Positions 27,082 through 47,600 of a stretch of 64,000 bases of DNA are shown here, one piece after another. Both the position numbers and the translations under genes were made by a program. Below the pieces are notes generated by a model. That model worked only from the letters and a program-made list of their open reading frames with translations. It had not been told where the DNA came from and ran no database searches. Positions within the stretch are counted from its first letter, which is position 1. Each line of letters opens with the position of its first letter. Source of the stretch: Hoplostethus atlanticus (Eukaryota; Chordata; Actinopteri; Trachichthyiformes; Trachichthyidae); NCBI GenBank assembly GCA_034670405.1, contig JAXDDX010000035.1, forward strand, positions 1,579,001 through 1,643,000, in the 5' to 3' direction.

Positions 27082-27879
27082 GCACCTTCTGGCAAATGTA
27101 TGGAAGATGGTTCTTTCTATCTGATAAAGTAATCAGCTGCAAGTCTGCATCAGCTTTGAAAGGAAAGAAGGAAAGGAATGCATGTCGGAGGAAATAGGCT
27201 CTCCAATATCACAGGGCTTCACAGTTGTTTTCACTATCAGACTATTATCTCTAAGTATTACTTTCAGTGCTTTATAATACTCTCCATCGGGGGGAAGTCT
27301 GCCCCGGGGGGAGTTTGCCCCAGGGTACGTGCTGTACAGTTTCAAACCGCCGCAGAATATTAGACACCAAAGCGGAGCTGAGCCTATACATTCCTGGGCC
27401 CCGTGTGCTAGTTGCTATCTGCAGCTGCAGGGCCCCGTTGGCTAGGTGATGAATGAACCAATAGCGTTCTGGCGATGTGATGAATGGACCAATAGAGGAT
27501 GATGGATAACACTGGAGGGATCGGGGGGCTAGAAGCGGAGGTCTCGCCGAGGCCCGAAAACGCGACTGTAGCAGCAAGTCGTGAAAATCAACAAGTCCGA
27601 GGGAGCGAGGAAAGGAATAAAAGAGAGAGAGAGACATGGGAGAGAGGGGAAAATGTGAAGGGGGGGTGCTGAGAGAGAGAGAACGTGTGCAGTGATAAGT
27701 GAGGGGGGAAAGGAGTGAGAGTGGGAGAGAGGAACGTGACAAAGTGTTAGCAAAGGGAGGAGAGATGACAAAGAGGGGGAAGATGTATGAGCGGGGAGAG
27801 AAGTGGAAGGAAAGAGAGAGAGGGAAAGAAAGAACTTTGAACAGAGACGAAGGTTCCATTCCTCACCAGAATGTTGTGA

Positions 27880-27883
<4 letters not shown>

Positions 27884-27946
<63 letters not shown>
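27884..27946. repeat. (GT)n microsatellite
   Basis: Perfect GT repeat of about 63 bp. Confidence 0.95.
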
Positions 27947-27947
<1 letters not shown>

Positions 27948-30359
27948 TGCAGCAATTCAACACTCCAAACCCTCCAAACCTCCCAAAATACAACAAGGCA
28001 TTGAAAAAGCCATTTCTGAGCTCCTTTTTAGAATCCCAACTGTAACTGAAATGAAATCCTCCACCCGCTTGGGACATATTTTCAGGTCTCTCGACGATGC
28101 GTGCGTATAGGTTTTCATGCGTATCAAAACAGCCCCGCAACGCGAGTCTCGCTGGCAAGTCAGGACCAAACCACTGATGTAATGCTCCAGCCAATGCGAT
28201 TGATATCAGCGATAGCTATAGGGTGCAACATTATGCCACAAAAGAGCTGCATAACCCCGGGGCCCAGTTGGCAGGCATGTTGTAAGGCAGTCATGCAGGT
28301 TTAAACCACGTTGGGATCCAAACAGCTCCGTCAACACGGCAACGCGGTTCACAACAAAGACCGAGTGATTAAAGTTTGAGCCTCTGCACACCTGCTCATC
28401 CTCTCGCATCAAAAGAGTGTCTTGTTTTCCATTCACACGCCTCCCAGCATATAGTCTTTATAGCAGCAGCCAAGCAGAGAGACTCTGAACGAAGTAGTTC
28501 TCTAATCCCAACTGGTGTTTGAAGTTCAAAAAACACCTCCGAACAGGAGAGAGACGCAGACAGACAAGGAGGAGGAAGAGGCAGAGCGGTGAGGAGGGCA
28601 GGTGATGAGGAAAGGGAGGTGGAAAAGGAGTGGAATGGAAATTAAGGACGGGGTTAGAGTTACAAATTCAGAAAAAGAAGATTTTCTCACGTATTATACT
28701 GATAGATCAGAGCAGAGACATGGGGATAACATTAGAAATTGACTGGGGCCCTCTGTGGTAAGACAGAGTTATGCCCGAGGTCGTATCCTCCTCTCCACCC
28801 TTAGCCTCCTGTCTACATTAACCTGCCCCATGTTCTGGGCCCGGTTTGGGACGTGGCCCGAGCGAGAGAGACAACTCCAAGATGACATGGAGGTCAAAAT
28901 CTTTAGGGCTTTAAAACAACGTCCCTCTGGAGTTGTTGTGCCTTTGTCACGGTAAGGAGATGAAAACAAACAGTAACTGTAGCCGTGTGCGTGTGTGTGT
29001 GTGTGTCTTTAGGTAGGTGTGGGTGTGCATGCATATGTGTATGCATGTGTGTATGAGTATGTACATTCAGCGTGTGTGTGTGTGCGTGTGTGTGTGTGTG
29101 TGTGTATCTGTAGTGCTCCCTTGTCTGGTATCAATGGCAGTCACTTAGAGTGTTGGAGGAATGAGTCAGTGTGTTTACTGTTTTCACAGATGGAGCTCTG
29201 ACACTGTCTGGATAACTGAGATAAATGACTCGCGCTCCGACTCAGCAGATGGGAAAAACAACAGCCACGCAGCCAGACACACACACATGCACACGCACAT
29301 GCACACACACACACACACACACACACAGGCCTACACGCATATGTGTTTGTGCATGCACCCGTATGTATGGACACACACGTCCATAGCCATATATGCACAG
29401 ATGCAAAAACATGTACATACACACACACACACACACACGATGCCTGATATTACCTGCTCTTAAGGACCTTACAATCAAAACCTGCTTGGCACACATACTG
29501 GAACAACATCCCCCCCACTGGAATAGACACGTTATCATGGTGTCTTATTAGAAATGAAGCTTCATCCACTGATATAGTTTTGCTCCTAATTACAGCAGAA
29601 CAGAAAACCACAGGAAAGAGTAGCTACTCATTAGTGGGGAAACATCAGCTCCTGATTGGCTCAATATGGCCACTGATTCAAGCCAATAGGGAGAGCTCAT
29701 CTGTTATCAATTAACAGCTGCAGGAACATAAGCGTCGGTTTCAGCGGAATGGACCATGAAATCGAGCAAAAGAGAGAGACAGAAAAAAGCAGAACATTGT
29801 GCCAAAAGGTTCTTCCCATCTGCGATGAGAACTTACCCTCACATTCAAACTATAAACTCCCCATAAATGAGGTTTTATTTATCCATCACGCTATCATGAA
29901 TGACTTTACCAAAGGCTAATTTTATTTGCCGGATTAACACAGCAGGTGGGCTACAAACTGCTGCTAGTCTGCAGTGGAATGATGCCTCTATTCCACTGAG
30001 TGGCCTTGAGACAATTGTTACATACTGCCCCCCTGTGGCCAACAACCTGAGTTGCACTGAGGAGACCATGCACAGTATTTTGAAGGCCCAGTCATCCACA
30101 CAGAGATGCTACTGACAGACTAATATTGCAATGTATTCCTTTTAATTGTATAATCATAATCTGTCATGCTTTAACCAGTATGGCACATGATTACTGGGTA
30201 TGGTTGGTGCTTGATGTCTGTTGACTGACAAGAAATACCTGTCTTAGAAAATGATATACTAAGAAGAAAATGTCCCTATTTACTGTCCCGATTTACTCAG
30301 GAAATGTTTGAGCATGCATGCGCTTTTTCAGCAACACACATCGTTCAGTTTCAATGCTT

Positions 30360-30620
30360 AACTGCTTCACATACAGGTACACACACTCACACCTGGGAGC
30401 TGCTCAGTACAGCCACAGTCTTAAACTCTGGGCTGCTCCACTGGAGCAGCTGGGAGTTAGGTGCCTTGCTCAAGGGCTCTTTCACAATAGTTGTTGACAG
30501 AAGGGAGAGCATTTCCTGTTAGCAAACCATAATCATTTGCTCAGCTGTTCTGGTGATTTGAACTGATGACCCTCAGGTCACATGCTCACTTCTCTTAGCA
30601 TTAGGCTACCACACCATAGG
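30360..30620. repeat. Teleost interspersed repeat with GCCTTGCTCAAGG motif
   Basis: This stretch carries GTGCCTTGCTCAAGGG (30461-30476), a motif found in a widespread class of fish interspersed repeats, and a short perfect hairpin (GCTGCTCC, loop ACT, GGAGCAGC). Related motifs recur at 43751-43766 and 44998-45014 in src intron 1. The family assignment is from memory, not a database search. Confidence 0.55.
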
Positions 30621-30659
30621 TCTAAGGACAGCACACACACGAGGACACACGCTTATCAA

Positions 30660-33605
30660 AACACATTTGAAATATAATTTATTGCACATTTAAAGATCAA
30701 CATAAAGTGGCACAATACCCATTTCAATCCTGTTACATCGAAACAAAAAAAACAACATAAGTCCTTACAAAATGCTCACACCTTCTGGTCTGATAGTTGT
30801 CTTGTTTTGACTTTTAGAACAAAATGGCCAAAAGGTTGCAGGAATGCCGGACCAAAACTGCATAGATTTATAAAAAACTGACCGAGACACTGCTATATGG
30901 CACAGAGAATCCAATCAGACCTCGGCTACACTCATTATGAGCCCATCGACCTCCGTGCTGTCCCGATGACTTACAGACGGTTCATTGTGTCATAAAGAGC
31001 AGGTTAACTCCCTTTCTAAAAGAGGAAAGCACGACCAGATGACTCCTCACGTGGATCCAAACGTACCATTTTGCTAATATTAAAAAAAAGAACATACAGT
31101 GCAATTTGTGATGCGATGCCATATGTCATGCCCAATTTTCAATTGTCTCTGGTGGATACAGAGGTAAAGAGTTTTTAAACAGAACATGATTTCATTTTTT
31201 TTTTTTTTTTTTAAAAGGTTCCTTAAGTTTTACAGTAGCATCTTATCACAACATGTGGGGAGCAGGCGTGCATTACTGTAAAAACCTCAGCATGAAGGTG
31301 CGATTTGAGAGAAGGAAAAAAAAATAAATGTACAAAACAAATTACATGATAGTCACAGTCATTTGTTTAAGATACTATTTACAACTTCGACCTTATGGTT
31401 CTTATTTCACAACCAAAATTGGGAGCTAATCTTTCATGATTGTTGTCAGAATCATCCACATCATCAATTCAATTAGCCAAAGTCATTCACTGCTGTTAAG
31501 ATTTCAGGATGTAAAAGTTGACAAGCGTGGACGACCACCTCTCTTATTGCTGTATGGCACATTTCTTCATAATTGGTTTCATAGCAGGTGTTGGTAACAA
31601 TCTGTAACTTTGTATCGACTGTTGATGCATTGATGACGTCGTAAACCAAACCAGTGTAAAGTGGGTGAAATCCAACATAACGAGTAGCCATTTGGACTGG
31701 GCTTACATGAAAGCAGTTACAGCTACAGTATGTACAGTGTGACGGCAGCAGTGGGTAAAATACAAAAAAAAAAAATCAATACAAAGATCAATATCAGTTG
31801 ATGGCACAAATGTCTTTTCGTGACCCCGCCCCTTCCCGCCCTCAACCATGACTAAAAGTAAACATACACATGTGGATGTACAGTACAGCATAAATACAAG
31901 TAGCCGATGGTCAAGAGAAGAACAGCAACGACAGCATGCTAACTGGCTCTAAAATCAACTCGTAGGAGTCATAAAACTTGCAACACAGTTTTATTAGGGT
32001 TACCTGATAACGTTTTACAGTTTCATTAGGGCTGCCTGGTTGCATATTTTATTTGGATACAATAATTAATGCCAAAACATTTCAGCCATCAGTAACAGGT
32101 GTCTTGTCTGTTCACTGCGTCTAACAGGGGGGATGGTGCAGAATTGTACAGTAAATGTTCGGCCGATGGTCGCCTGTTGAAGAACTAAAAACCCAAGTAA
32201 GCCCCTTAGTAAGAAAACATTATATACATGGACAGCAGTAACGAAATATGACTTTTATTGGCACAGAATACAGTAGGCTTTTACACCCGGGGTTTCCCCA
32301 TCTTGAGCTGTATATTGTACAGTGATTTGATCAGTAGCCATTTCAGCCTCTTGTCTTGAGTGAGTCACATAAAAGGTGTTACCCCATTAATACCGCTAAC
32401 TAACCGTTAACACTCACGACTGTACCTCTGCTCTAAGTGCCGCCAGGACGGTGCTAATTATTTTCAATGCAACTTTCCAGTTGAGTCGAGGTTAATTAAA
32501 ACACAATGCAATCAAATCATTCCTCTGTAATCGTAGAGGCCAAAAAAGGCCCTTTGTCGTACGCCAAGAAAGACAGTTGCAAAAAAGGAAAGAGGGTTAA
32601 ACGAGATATAGGTCAGCTGAACTTGAAAATAAGTATTAGCTCATTTCCAGGGTTACAGAACCCGCCCGTCAAGTACATTTACCCTGACACTACCATGATA
32701 GCGGTTATAACAACCGCGTCTATTGATAATCACAGAAAAAATAAATAAAATTTAAAAAAAAAGCAGGGAACTTTGTCTGCCACTGAACAAAACCCTAAAC
32801 CACTGGACACACATTGCCCGAGTAAACATAAATACAAATGCGTAGTAGAGTTCCAGAGTCGAGTTGTTTGGAGACACTTTGAAGAAGCAGCACTTGAGAA
32901 AATTGGAGAGAGAGACTGAAAGCCAGGCAGAGAGAGAGAGAGAGAGAGGGAGAGAGGGAGAGAGGGAGAGAGACTTTCCTTTGGCACAGTGGTAGTGCTC
33001 CTCTGTGGGTGAGGAGAGGAAGGGGTGAAGAGAGAGACAGAAGAAGGAAGGAGGGAGGCTCAGCCAAACATGCCCCATGGAAATATCCTGACCTATCCCT
33101 GACCTTCCCTCTTTCACAGGAGGCTCAACCTTTTCCCCTCTTGCTCCATCCACAGATCCTGATTCGGCTTCTTCCACGTCAGTCGCACCCCTCAAAACAT
33201 TTACCCAAAGTACAGTCCCTCGGTCGAATCTTGTCAAGAGCCAGAGTCTGTCCAGCAGGGCCATGTAGAGGAGCTCCTCGGAAGCTTCTCCTCACAGGGG
33301 TTGAACCTTGAACCTCCTGTTCTGCAAGACGTCCTTATGAGTTTTCCACTGTTTTTGGCACTGCAGGAGGACCAAAACAGTGAAAGCTTTGCAGAAAGGA
33401 GGTTCTCTAGGTTCTTCTATAGTACTTCCTTTATGCCACTGAAGGAACTTCTGCAGGTTATTTTGCTTCCACAGAAGAAGTTCAAGTTCCTGCCAGAGGA
33501 GTTTCATAGGCTCTGTCCAGGGTCCTCGCACAGGCGCTCCTCTGAGGTCGGTAGTGCAGATCGTTCTGTGGTGAGGTTCTCCCCAGGTCGGTTCAGTACG
33601 AGGTC
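30660..33605 (-). other. src: src 3' UTR
   Basis: This is the sequence between the src stop codon and the first good polyadenylation signal on the minus strand, AATAAA at 30678-30683, with cleavage expected about 15-20 nt further left. A UTR of about 2.9 kb is plausible for a vertebrate src. It includes a poly-T run at about 31196-31212 and a GA-rich stretch at about 32928-32970. No intron is apparent. Shorter alternative ends are possible. Confidence 0.6.
30678..30683 (-). terminator. src: Candidate src polyadenylation signal
   Basis: AATAAA read on the minus strand, the first clear signal found downstream of the src stop codon that could end the transcript. Confidence 0.5.
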
Positions 33606-41409
<7,804 letters not shown>

Positions 41410-42185
41410 GTGCAGACCTGTGGGGGATGGAGAGACCAGACGGATGGCGAGTAAAGACGCGGCACTTAAATTGAGGTTGCCTCGCGCTTGATTATTCAGT
41501 TAGAAAGGTTGTTAATTTGCTTTAAACATAATGAACAGTTGTGAGTCACTAGGATCTTCATTTGAGTGTGATCTAATTCAGATTTTAGAGTTCTGCGTAA
41601 TTGACGTTTTAATCCGTTCCGACAGCCGCCGAAAGCTGCAGATTTGAATCGACACCTCTAATTCAGTCAGTTAAACCGCAGTTGACTGGAGGAACAGGAA
41701 CTCAACCTCATCGCCTTTAGTCATTCTCCTTTCCCAAATGTAAATTCCCCTACTGCTGCGAGCCTCACATTCATTCAGGCCCTCCTATCCCTCCACACAG
41801 AGGATCCTTGGAGCTCTTCCAGGTTCAGCTGGAGCAGTTTAGAAGGCAAATGCTACCTTGAAACAGTCAACACACACATTCAAGGTCAACCAATCTGTTG
41901 ACTCAATCTGTTGTGAATCAATAAGAATCTACAAGGAAAAACAAAGCTTCAAACAAAGGAGCAGTGGGCTGTAATGAAACTGAGTGTTAATACCGGTTCT
42001 TGTTGACAAGGACAAAAGCTCTTTCATCGTCTTCAGGCAATTATACACTGCACTCCTGCATCCCACTCTGATGCTGAATACAATTGTGACGGTCCTACAA
42101 ATGCAACAAGTCAGTGCTGTCATCATGAGCTTATACGAAGAGAGACATGCTCAGACGATCAAGTGCACCTACAGAAAGTTAGCGT

Positions 42186-42188
<3 letters not shown>

Positions 42189-42218
<30 letters not shown>
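42189..42218. repeat. (CA)n microsatellite
   Basis: CA repeat of about 30 bp in src intron 1. Confidence 0.9.
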
Positions 42219-42221
<3 letters not shown>

Positions 42222-43739
42222 CGATCCTTCCTTTAGGGCATTCTAGGGTGACTCACTGTGAGACAGGCTATTTCAGGCCAGCTGAAACATTGACAGTCAC
42301 ACACACATGGACTGGCCTTGTTCCTCTGAACAGTGGTGCTCTCAGTTCCAGACAGAGTGTATGAGCTCTGTGGATGTGTGTGTGTGTTAGTGTGTGCAGC
42401 TGTTCCTCAGTCTCTGATGGGACTCTATCACACACAGACACCCACCCACATTTATGTCTCTCACTTCCTTTTTCCAACACATGCACATTAGTGCGTGCGT
42501 GTTTCCAACAGACTCGTGTGTTGGGCAGAAAGGGTGATTAACACAGACAGCAAGGAAGGAACTGGGAATATCTGTAAAAAGAACACGTAGGTGGGTGTTA
42601 TACAGAGTGCGCGGACAGCTGCAGATTAGTGGGTGTTGTAAGTGTAATGTGCAAGCATAACACAATTACACAGGTATGGGAATTCTCACAGATAAGGAAG
42701 GATCCTGCTGTGGAGATGTGTGGGTGGATCAGTGTGTGCACACTGTGAGTCGGTGTGAGCGTGCACCTGAGGGTGAGCGGCTTCGAGCGTACGCGTATGA
42801 TCATGCAAGCTTTGATTCAACCCCTGCCAGGATGTGATCCACCCCACTGGGGGGTTAACGCATCACATGGTGCAACACTGAGTCACACAGAGATGGGCCG
42901 GGAGGCCTGCAGACAAAGATGGGTCAATGTGCGCAGGGCAAGCCGCTCGATTAGGCTGGCCAGTCTGGATATCAGCACAGCCAGTAATGGACTTCCAGTC
43001 TGGCTGGTAGTGCCTCAAGCTGCTGCTTGTTTTATTGCTTGGGGAGTGGACCCACCACGTAAGTAGATTGGGCTGGCGGACTCACAATATGACTGGCCAC
43101 CATCTTAACCAATTAAACACATTGTTGGAGGCCATCATACAACAGACACTGCTGTGCAAATGCCAACTGAGTAAAAACAAACTGTATTTTAGGGAGGAGT
43201 ATCCCTTTAAACGTCCCATTGCACCACCTTAACATTCTCCTGTACTACACATGGCTTCACTTACAAAAGTCATCATAGAAAGGCTGAATTGATCCTATAT
43301 CAGTTACTTCAGCTTGACCTCTTAAAGTGCAGACCTTTTGAACCGTTGAAGGAAGGGCATCCAGGGCAGCAGGCTTTTCTCAAGGTCTTTCCCCCAGGAC
43401 TTTGGCTGGGGCCATTAGTCCCGACTCCTGGCCCCAAGCTTGCTTCTGAACTAGAGTACTGCTCGGTGCCCTGTAGCAACAGTACATAGCTATAGAAAAT
43501 GTATTGAAAAGGCATAAAAGAGCAGCAAAAGATGCCAAAGAGTGAAAACCAATAGTAGCATACCTCTCCTTTCCTCTCCAGATCAAACTACAGCTACTGT
43601 GAGGGTGGAACCTGAGGACGTCTAAACACCCAGGTAATAATACTGTAATACTAATATGATCCATAGGGATATTCTCCTTTCACTTGTCCCCTTCACAAAG
43701 AGGTCAGAGCACAGGGTCAGCTACAGACCAGTGCCCCCA

Positions 43740-43820
43740 GCGGCTGGATGTCTTGCTCAAGGACACTACGCCAGCAGCACAGATGCTTGCCAGCATGGGG
43801 GACTTGAACTTGAACACTCA
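43740..43820. repeat. Fragment of teleost interspersed repeat
   Basis: Carries CTTGCTCAAGGACAC, related to the motif at 30461-30476. A shorter match (CTTGTTCAAGGGCAC) lies at about 45000-45014. Confidence 0.45.
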
Positions 43821-44813
43821 CTGATGATGAGTTACACCTTTTAATGGGTCTAATTCAATGTACTATCACTGTACATTAATGGCAGAATCCATGTCCTCTT
43901 GAGTGTCATAGATCCCCGACACTCTCCAGGATGTCATACACACCAGAATACCCTTGAAAGCATCATAGTCAGTGTATGTAAACAATAGAGCTTGCACTGT
44001 AGCGGAGGCTTTTCCTAATATGGTGTCACAGTGCCCTAACACCAAGTGTGAACATGTGACTCCTTCCCACATTCTGCCAAAACACAGGGAGTCAGAGAGG
44101 AGGTGAAGAGGAAAGATGACACAGAGAAGGAGACAGAGCACAAGTGGACAGGATAGACAAAAGGAAACAACTGGTAAAACAAAAGGAGAGGTAGGAGAAT
44201 AAAAGAGGAGGAAAGGCATGGCGAGCGAGAGAGGCGGACCGAGGTGGCTTGAGATGAGGAGAGAGAACGAAGGGGAGGGAGATTTCAGTACCTCGCGAGC
44301 GTTGCCATTCGCCAGGAGCGCGGAGGAATGTGGGAGAACCAGACTGCACCACGCCTCTGAATGCCAGCGACTGCAACAGGAACAGGCACCTGAGCAGTGG
44401 GTGGTGGGCGTGGAGTGTGTGTGGGGGGTAGATGAAGAGAGGGGGCGTGACAACAAAGCTCTGTTCTCCCCAGTTCCTTTATACAAAGACACACATCAAA
44501 GGCTGGTTCCAGTAGAAACTCCCGTTGCCTTGCATCATGGGTTCATCATCCTACTTGCATATTATTGTTTAATGTCAGAAAAGCAATGAATGCGGGGGGA
44601 GAGGAAGCCGACTGTGCGACTAAACCTGTGCTGGGCAAATGGAGGCTAGCTCTAGTGCTGAGTGGTATTTACCTCAAAACCACAGCGGAGTTCAAGAGCA
44701 CTTGAATCGACGCAGTTCATGTACCACTAACCTGGGTCTTTCTGTGAGTGTGTGTTGATTGTGCCTTACATAATCTATGAAATTGTTGCTGCCTATGAGC
44801 CACAGCCTGTGTC

Positions 44814-44816
<3 letters not shown>

Positions 44817-44904
<88 letters not shown>
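44817..44904. repeat. Long perfect (GA)n microsatellite
   Basis: Eighty-eight bases of uninterrupted GA in src intron 1, the longest perfect dinucleotide array in the window; read on the src sense strand it is (CT)n. Confidence 0.98.
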
Positions 44905-44908
<4 letters not shown>

Positions 44909-47240
44909 GGGAATGCAGGTTAACAAAACAAGTCCCAACACCTATTGTCAGGTACCGACACTGCCGGTGGTTTCAGTGTGCTGTATGTATATGTAAGGTC
45001 TTGTTCAAGGGCACAGTGAGTTTCCTACAAGCCCTCCAATTATCTCCTCAATTATCTGCACACTGTGTCACATTGTGAAGAAGAAAAAAAAACAACTTTA
45101 AAATGCAAAGTGAACCAACAGTAAGCCTAGCAGCTACTGTATTGTAGATGCAGTCGTAGGTGCTACGACCATCTGGGTTCATTTCTAGCTCCAATTTACC
45201 TTACAATTTATTTGTCCAAAAACCAGAGGCTACCGTTCTCCATCTGAAACAGAAAAACACTAGCTGCACATTTCTGGTCAGGCCATAAGCACATTTGGCC
45301 ACGACAACCCTCAGTGAGTCACAACAGAGGGTAACAGTTCCCACAGTGCTGGAGCTTGAGCCAATGTCTCATTCAAATAGGACAATTACAGGAGCGCTAG
45401 CTGGGGGGGGAGGGGGGTGAACCATGGCTCCTCAAGATCAAGAAAATGTGCGCATTAGCGTCAATGTCTTATCCTACTGTGACATGAGTGGGTATAGCCC
45501 ACATAGATTTGTAATCCTTCCCAGATCCATGCACAGTTCATCTAAATATAGCCTGTGTCACAAAGAATGGGCTCTAAAGGCCAAAAGAAAAAGCACTGCA
45601 GCCACATTACTCTCACTGCGTATCCCAATTCGGTTGTCCGAATACCAGTATCAGATCCTCTCCGAGCTCAATCCCCAGATCTCTACCCCTTGCTCTCGAG
45701 AAAGTCTCAGCCCTGTATCTGCCTGTCCCATCTAATCTCGTTTCTTCCGTGGAGACACACAGAGGACAGGCGAGGAGGAGGAGTGGGAGTGTGGCCCCCA
45801 GCTGATAAAACTCACTTCCGTTTTCTGTCCATCCAGCGGCAGCTCTGGCTCCAGTTGAGGAACAACTACTGCATGATTAACTCCGTTCGGTGCAGGAGGG
45901 GGAGGGGGGGGGGGGCAAGGGACAAGTGAAGGGTTTCGTTCCAGAAATGACACATAGTTTTACCAAATGATTAAAAACACAAGACTGTGGGACTTTTACA
46001 AAAATGCCAGTAGATAAACTCAAGTTCTTGAGTGACGAATTGATATTTGACTACATCCTCTGTGGTTTAGAACCATTTAATAATAACCTTCTCCCCCCAA
46101 AATGGATACATAGCATTTTGGATATATACTCTTCACACGTTTTAACAAAAAAAGGATACATGAGAGCCTACAAAGATCCATCCTTCTTGTTGCTTTCTGA
46201 AATGGAAACATTATGTACCATGGCCTACTGTATGTACTGTATGTCTTTGAAGCCGGGCCAGCTTCTGAACCATTCTTTGAAAGCAGGTCATTGTAGTAAA
46301 ACGTATGACAATCCAAAGATGTATTTTCATGTCATTTCTGATGTTAAGAGGATGTTTCAAAAGGAGTGTATTGTAGCATCTCCCAAGGTTCGCCCAGTGG
46401 TATATCCAGTGGTTAGCTTCCTATGATTTACTCAATAGAGGTTTTCATTTTTGCCTCATCCCCCCCAGACCTGACTCCACTCCCCTATGGAAACATGCTG
46501 GAACTCGTCCAAAGCCTAAAACCAAATGTAAATGGATTAACCACAGAAATAAAAATTCTATTTCCATGGGATTAAACATCAGTTGTTTTCAGCAAAGCTG
46601 TATTCAAAGAAGCAAGGGGTGGGGTAGTAGCAGCCTACATGGGTAGCAGCTGTCAAAAGGATAACGTCTTTGCCATCGGAAAGAATAAATAAAAGAGATA
46701 AAAATGCCAATGGTCCATGCTTGCCAAATTCATCCACATTAGGGACGTTAACAAGCGGGATTTGTGAATGGGAAAAGAGAGAATAAACGACAAGGCTGTG
46801 CTGGTCGTAGGCTACAGCCCACATACAGCGCATATGCGGCCTGATGAATCAAAACAGGTGCTGTTACAGCTCCATTTTGAATTTCGATGGATTGTGGGAT
46901 TATTTTCTATTAGAAGCACATTTCCTTCCTCTTCCTTCAGTCTTTTAGTCGTGATAAAGAATCGGACATTCAACAATTCTCCATAGTACGCATCTTATGC
47001 CGGGGTGTAAATCGTCAACAACAACGGAGCCCTGGCACAGGCTGAGTGGCACCGGCCAAATGTGCGTGAAACACTGAATGGCCTGTGCAACAATGAAATA
47101 CAAGTCAGTGTGATGGGCTACCAAACAGTGTGTAAAATATCCTTAATAGAAATACGCAACGACAAACCAAAACCAGGTTTTCATTCGAAACGACGGCTGG
47201 TTTTACGTACCCCTGATATCGCAGGCTGTAATTCACTCAC

Positions 47241-47600
47241 CTTTAACGCGTCTTGAAATTTAGTCCAAAAATCAGAGACGCGTCGCGAGGAACCGAGTTA
47301 AATCCTTATCGCCGTCCTCATTAGAGAAATAACAGAAGCGAATGGCCAGCTGCTGTGGAAACCTCGGACCAGCGACAAATCCCATTTAGCGAATTTAGGA
47401 AGCGCAGGGAGAGGAGGTCATGACGGGGACTGCCTTCAGGAGCAGAGGGCACAGCTCCCGGCTGCAGCGGGCCAGACAACACCAAACCGATTGAAAAGTG
47501 TTCACTTAGTAAGACGAGTCTGGCCGAGGGAAACACGGTGCGGTAGATTCATGCGACGACAACACGAGTGGTGTAGTGAAAACATGTCTTGTAGGGGGGA
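47241..47600 (-). promoter_or_regulatory. src: Candidate src promoter and noncoding first exon
   Basis: A strong minus-strand splice donor, AAAG|GTGAGT, ends a putative exon at 47241. The 400 bp to its right are CpG-rich compared with neighbouring sequence (for example ACGCGTCGCGAGG at 47278-47290) and contain no long minus-strand frame, as expected for a 5' UTR exon plus CpG-island promoter. The transcription start cannot be placed. Confidence 0.5.

Larger units (their letters stand above)
4816..30659. other. About 26 kb gene-free region between apcdd1l and src
   Basis: I found no exon that joins to a recognisable protein on either strand. Most open frames here are translations of CA/GT, CT/GA or CTCCT repeats (poly-Thr-His, Cys-Val, Ser-Leu). 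The region is upstream of apcdd1l and downstream of src, so it probably holds the apcdd1l promoter and distal regulatory DNA. Complex, repeat-poor stretches that look more constrained than the rest include 6780-6920, 9820-10000, 11490-11640, 13480-13610, 20520-20680, 22030-22130, 24480-24950 and 29600-29740. Noncoding RNA genes cannot be excluded. Confidence 0.6.
41418..47240 (-). other. src: src intron 1 (inferred)
   Basis: About 5.8 kb between the inferred noncoding first exon and the first coding exon. It holds a CA repeat (42189-42218), short interspersed repeat motifs, a long GA microsatellite (44817-44904) and a 140-codon plus-strand open frame at 46004-46426 with no recognisable domain. 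A possible alternative first exon with a GAG|GTACTG donor ends at about 44292. Confidence 0.5.

Noticed and set aside
27529..28194. 221-codon minus-strand frame
   Set aside because: The core is a GT microsatellite and serine/leucine-rich CT sequence; no recognisable domain and no conserved splice sites.
4816..30659. Retroelement open reading frames in the large gene-free region
   Set aside because: No reverse transcriptase, integrase or transposase motif was found in the translated frames.
32752..33264. 170-codon minus-strand frame within the src 3' UTR
   Set aside because: Rich in Ser-Leu-Pro from GA repeats and located after the src stop codon; no domain seen.
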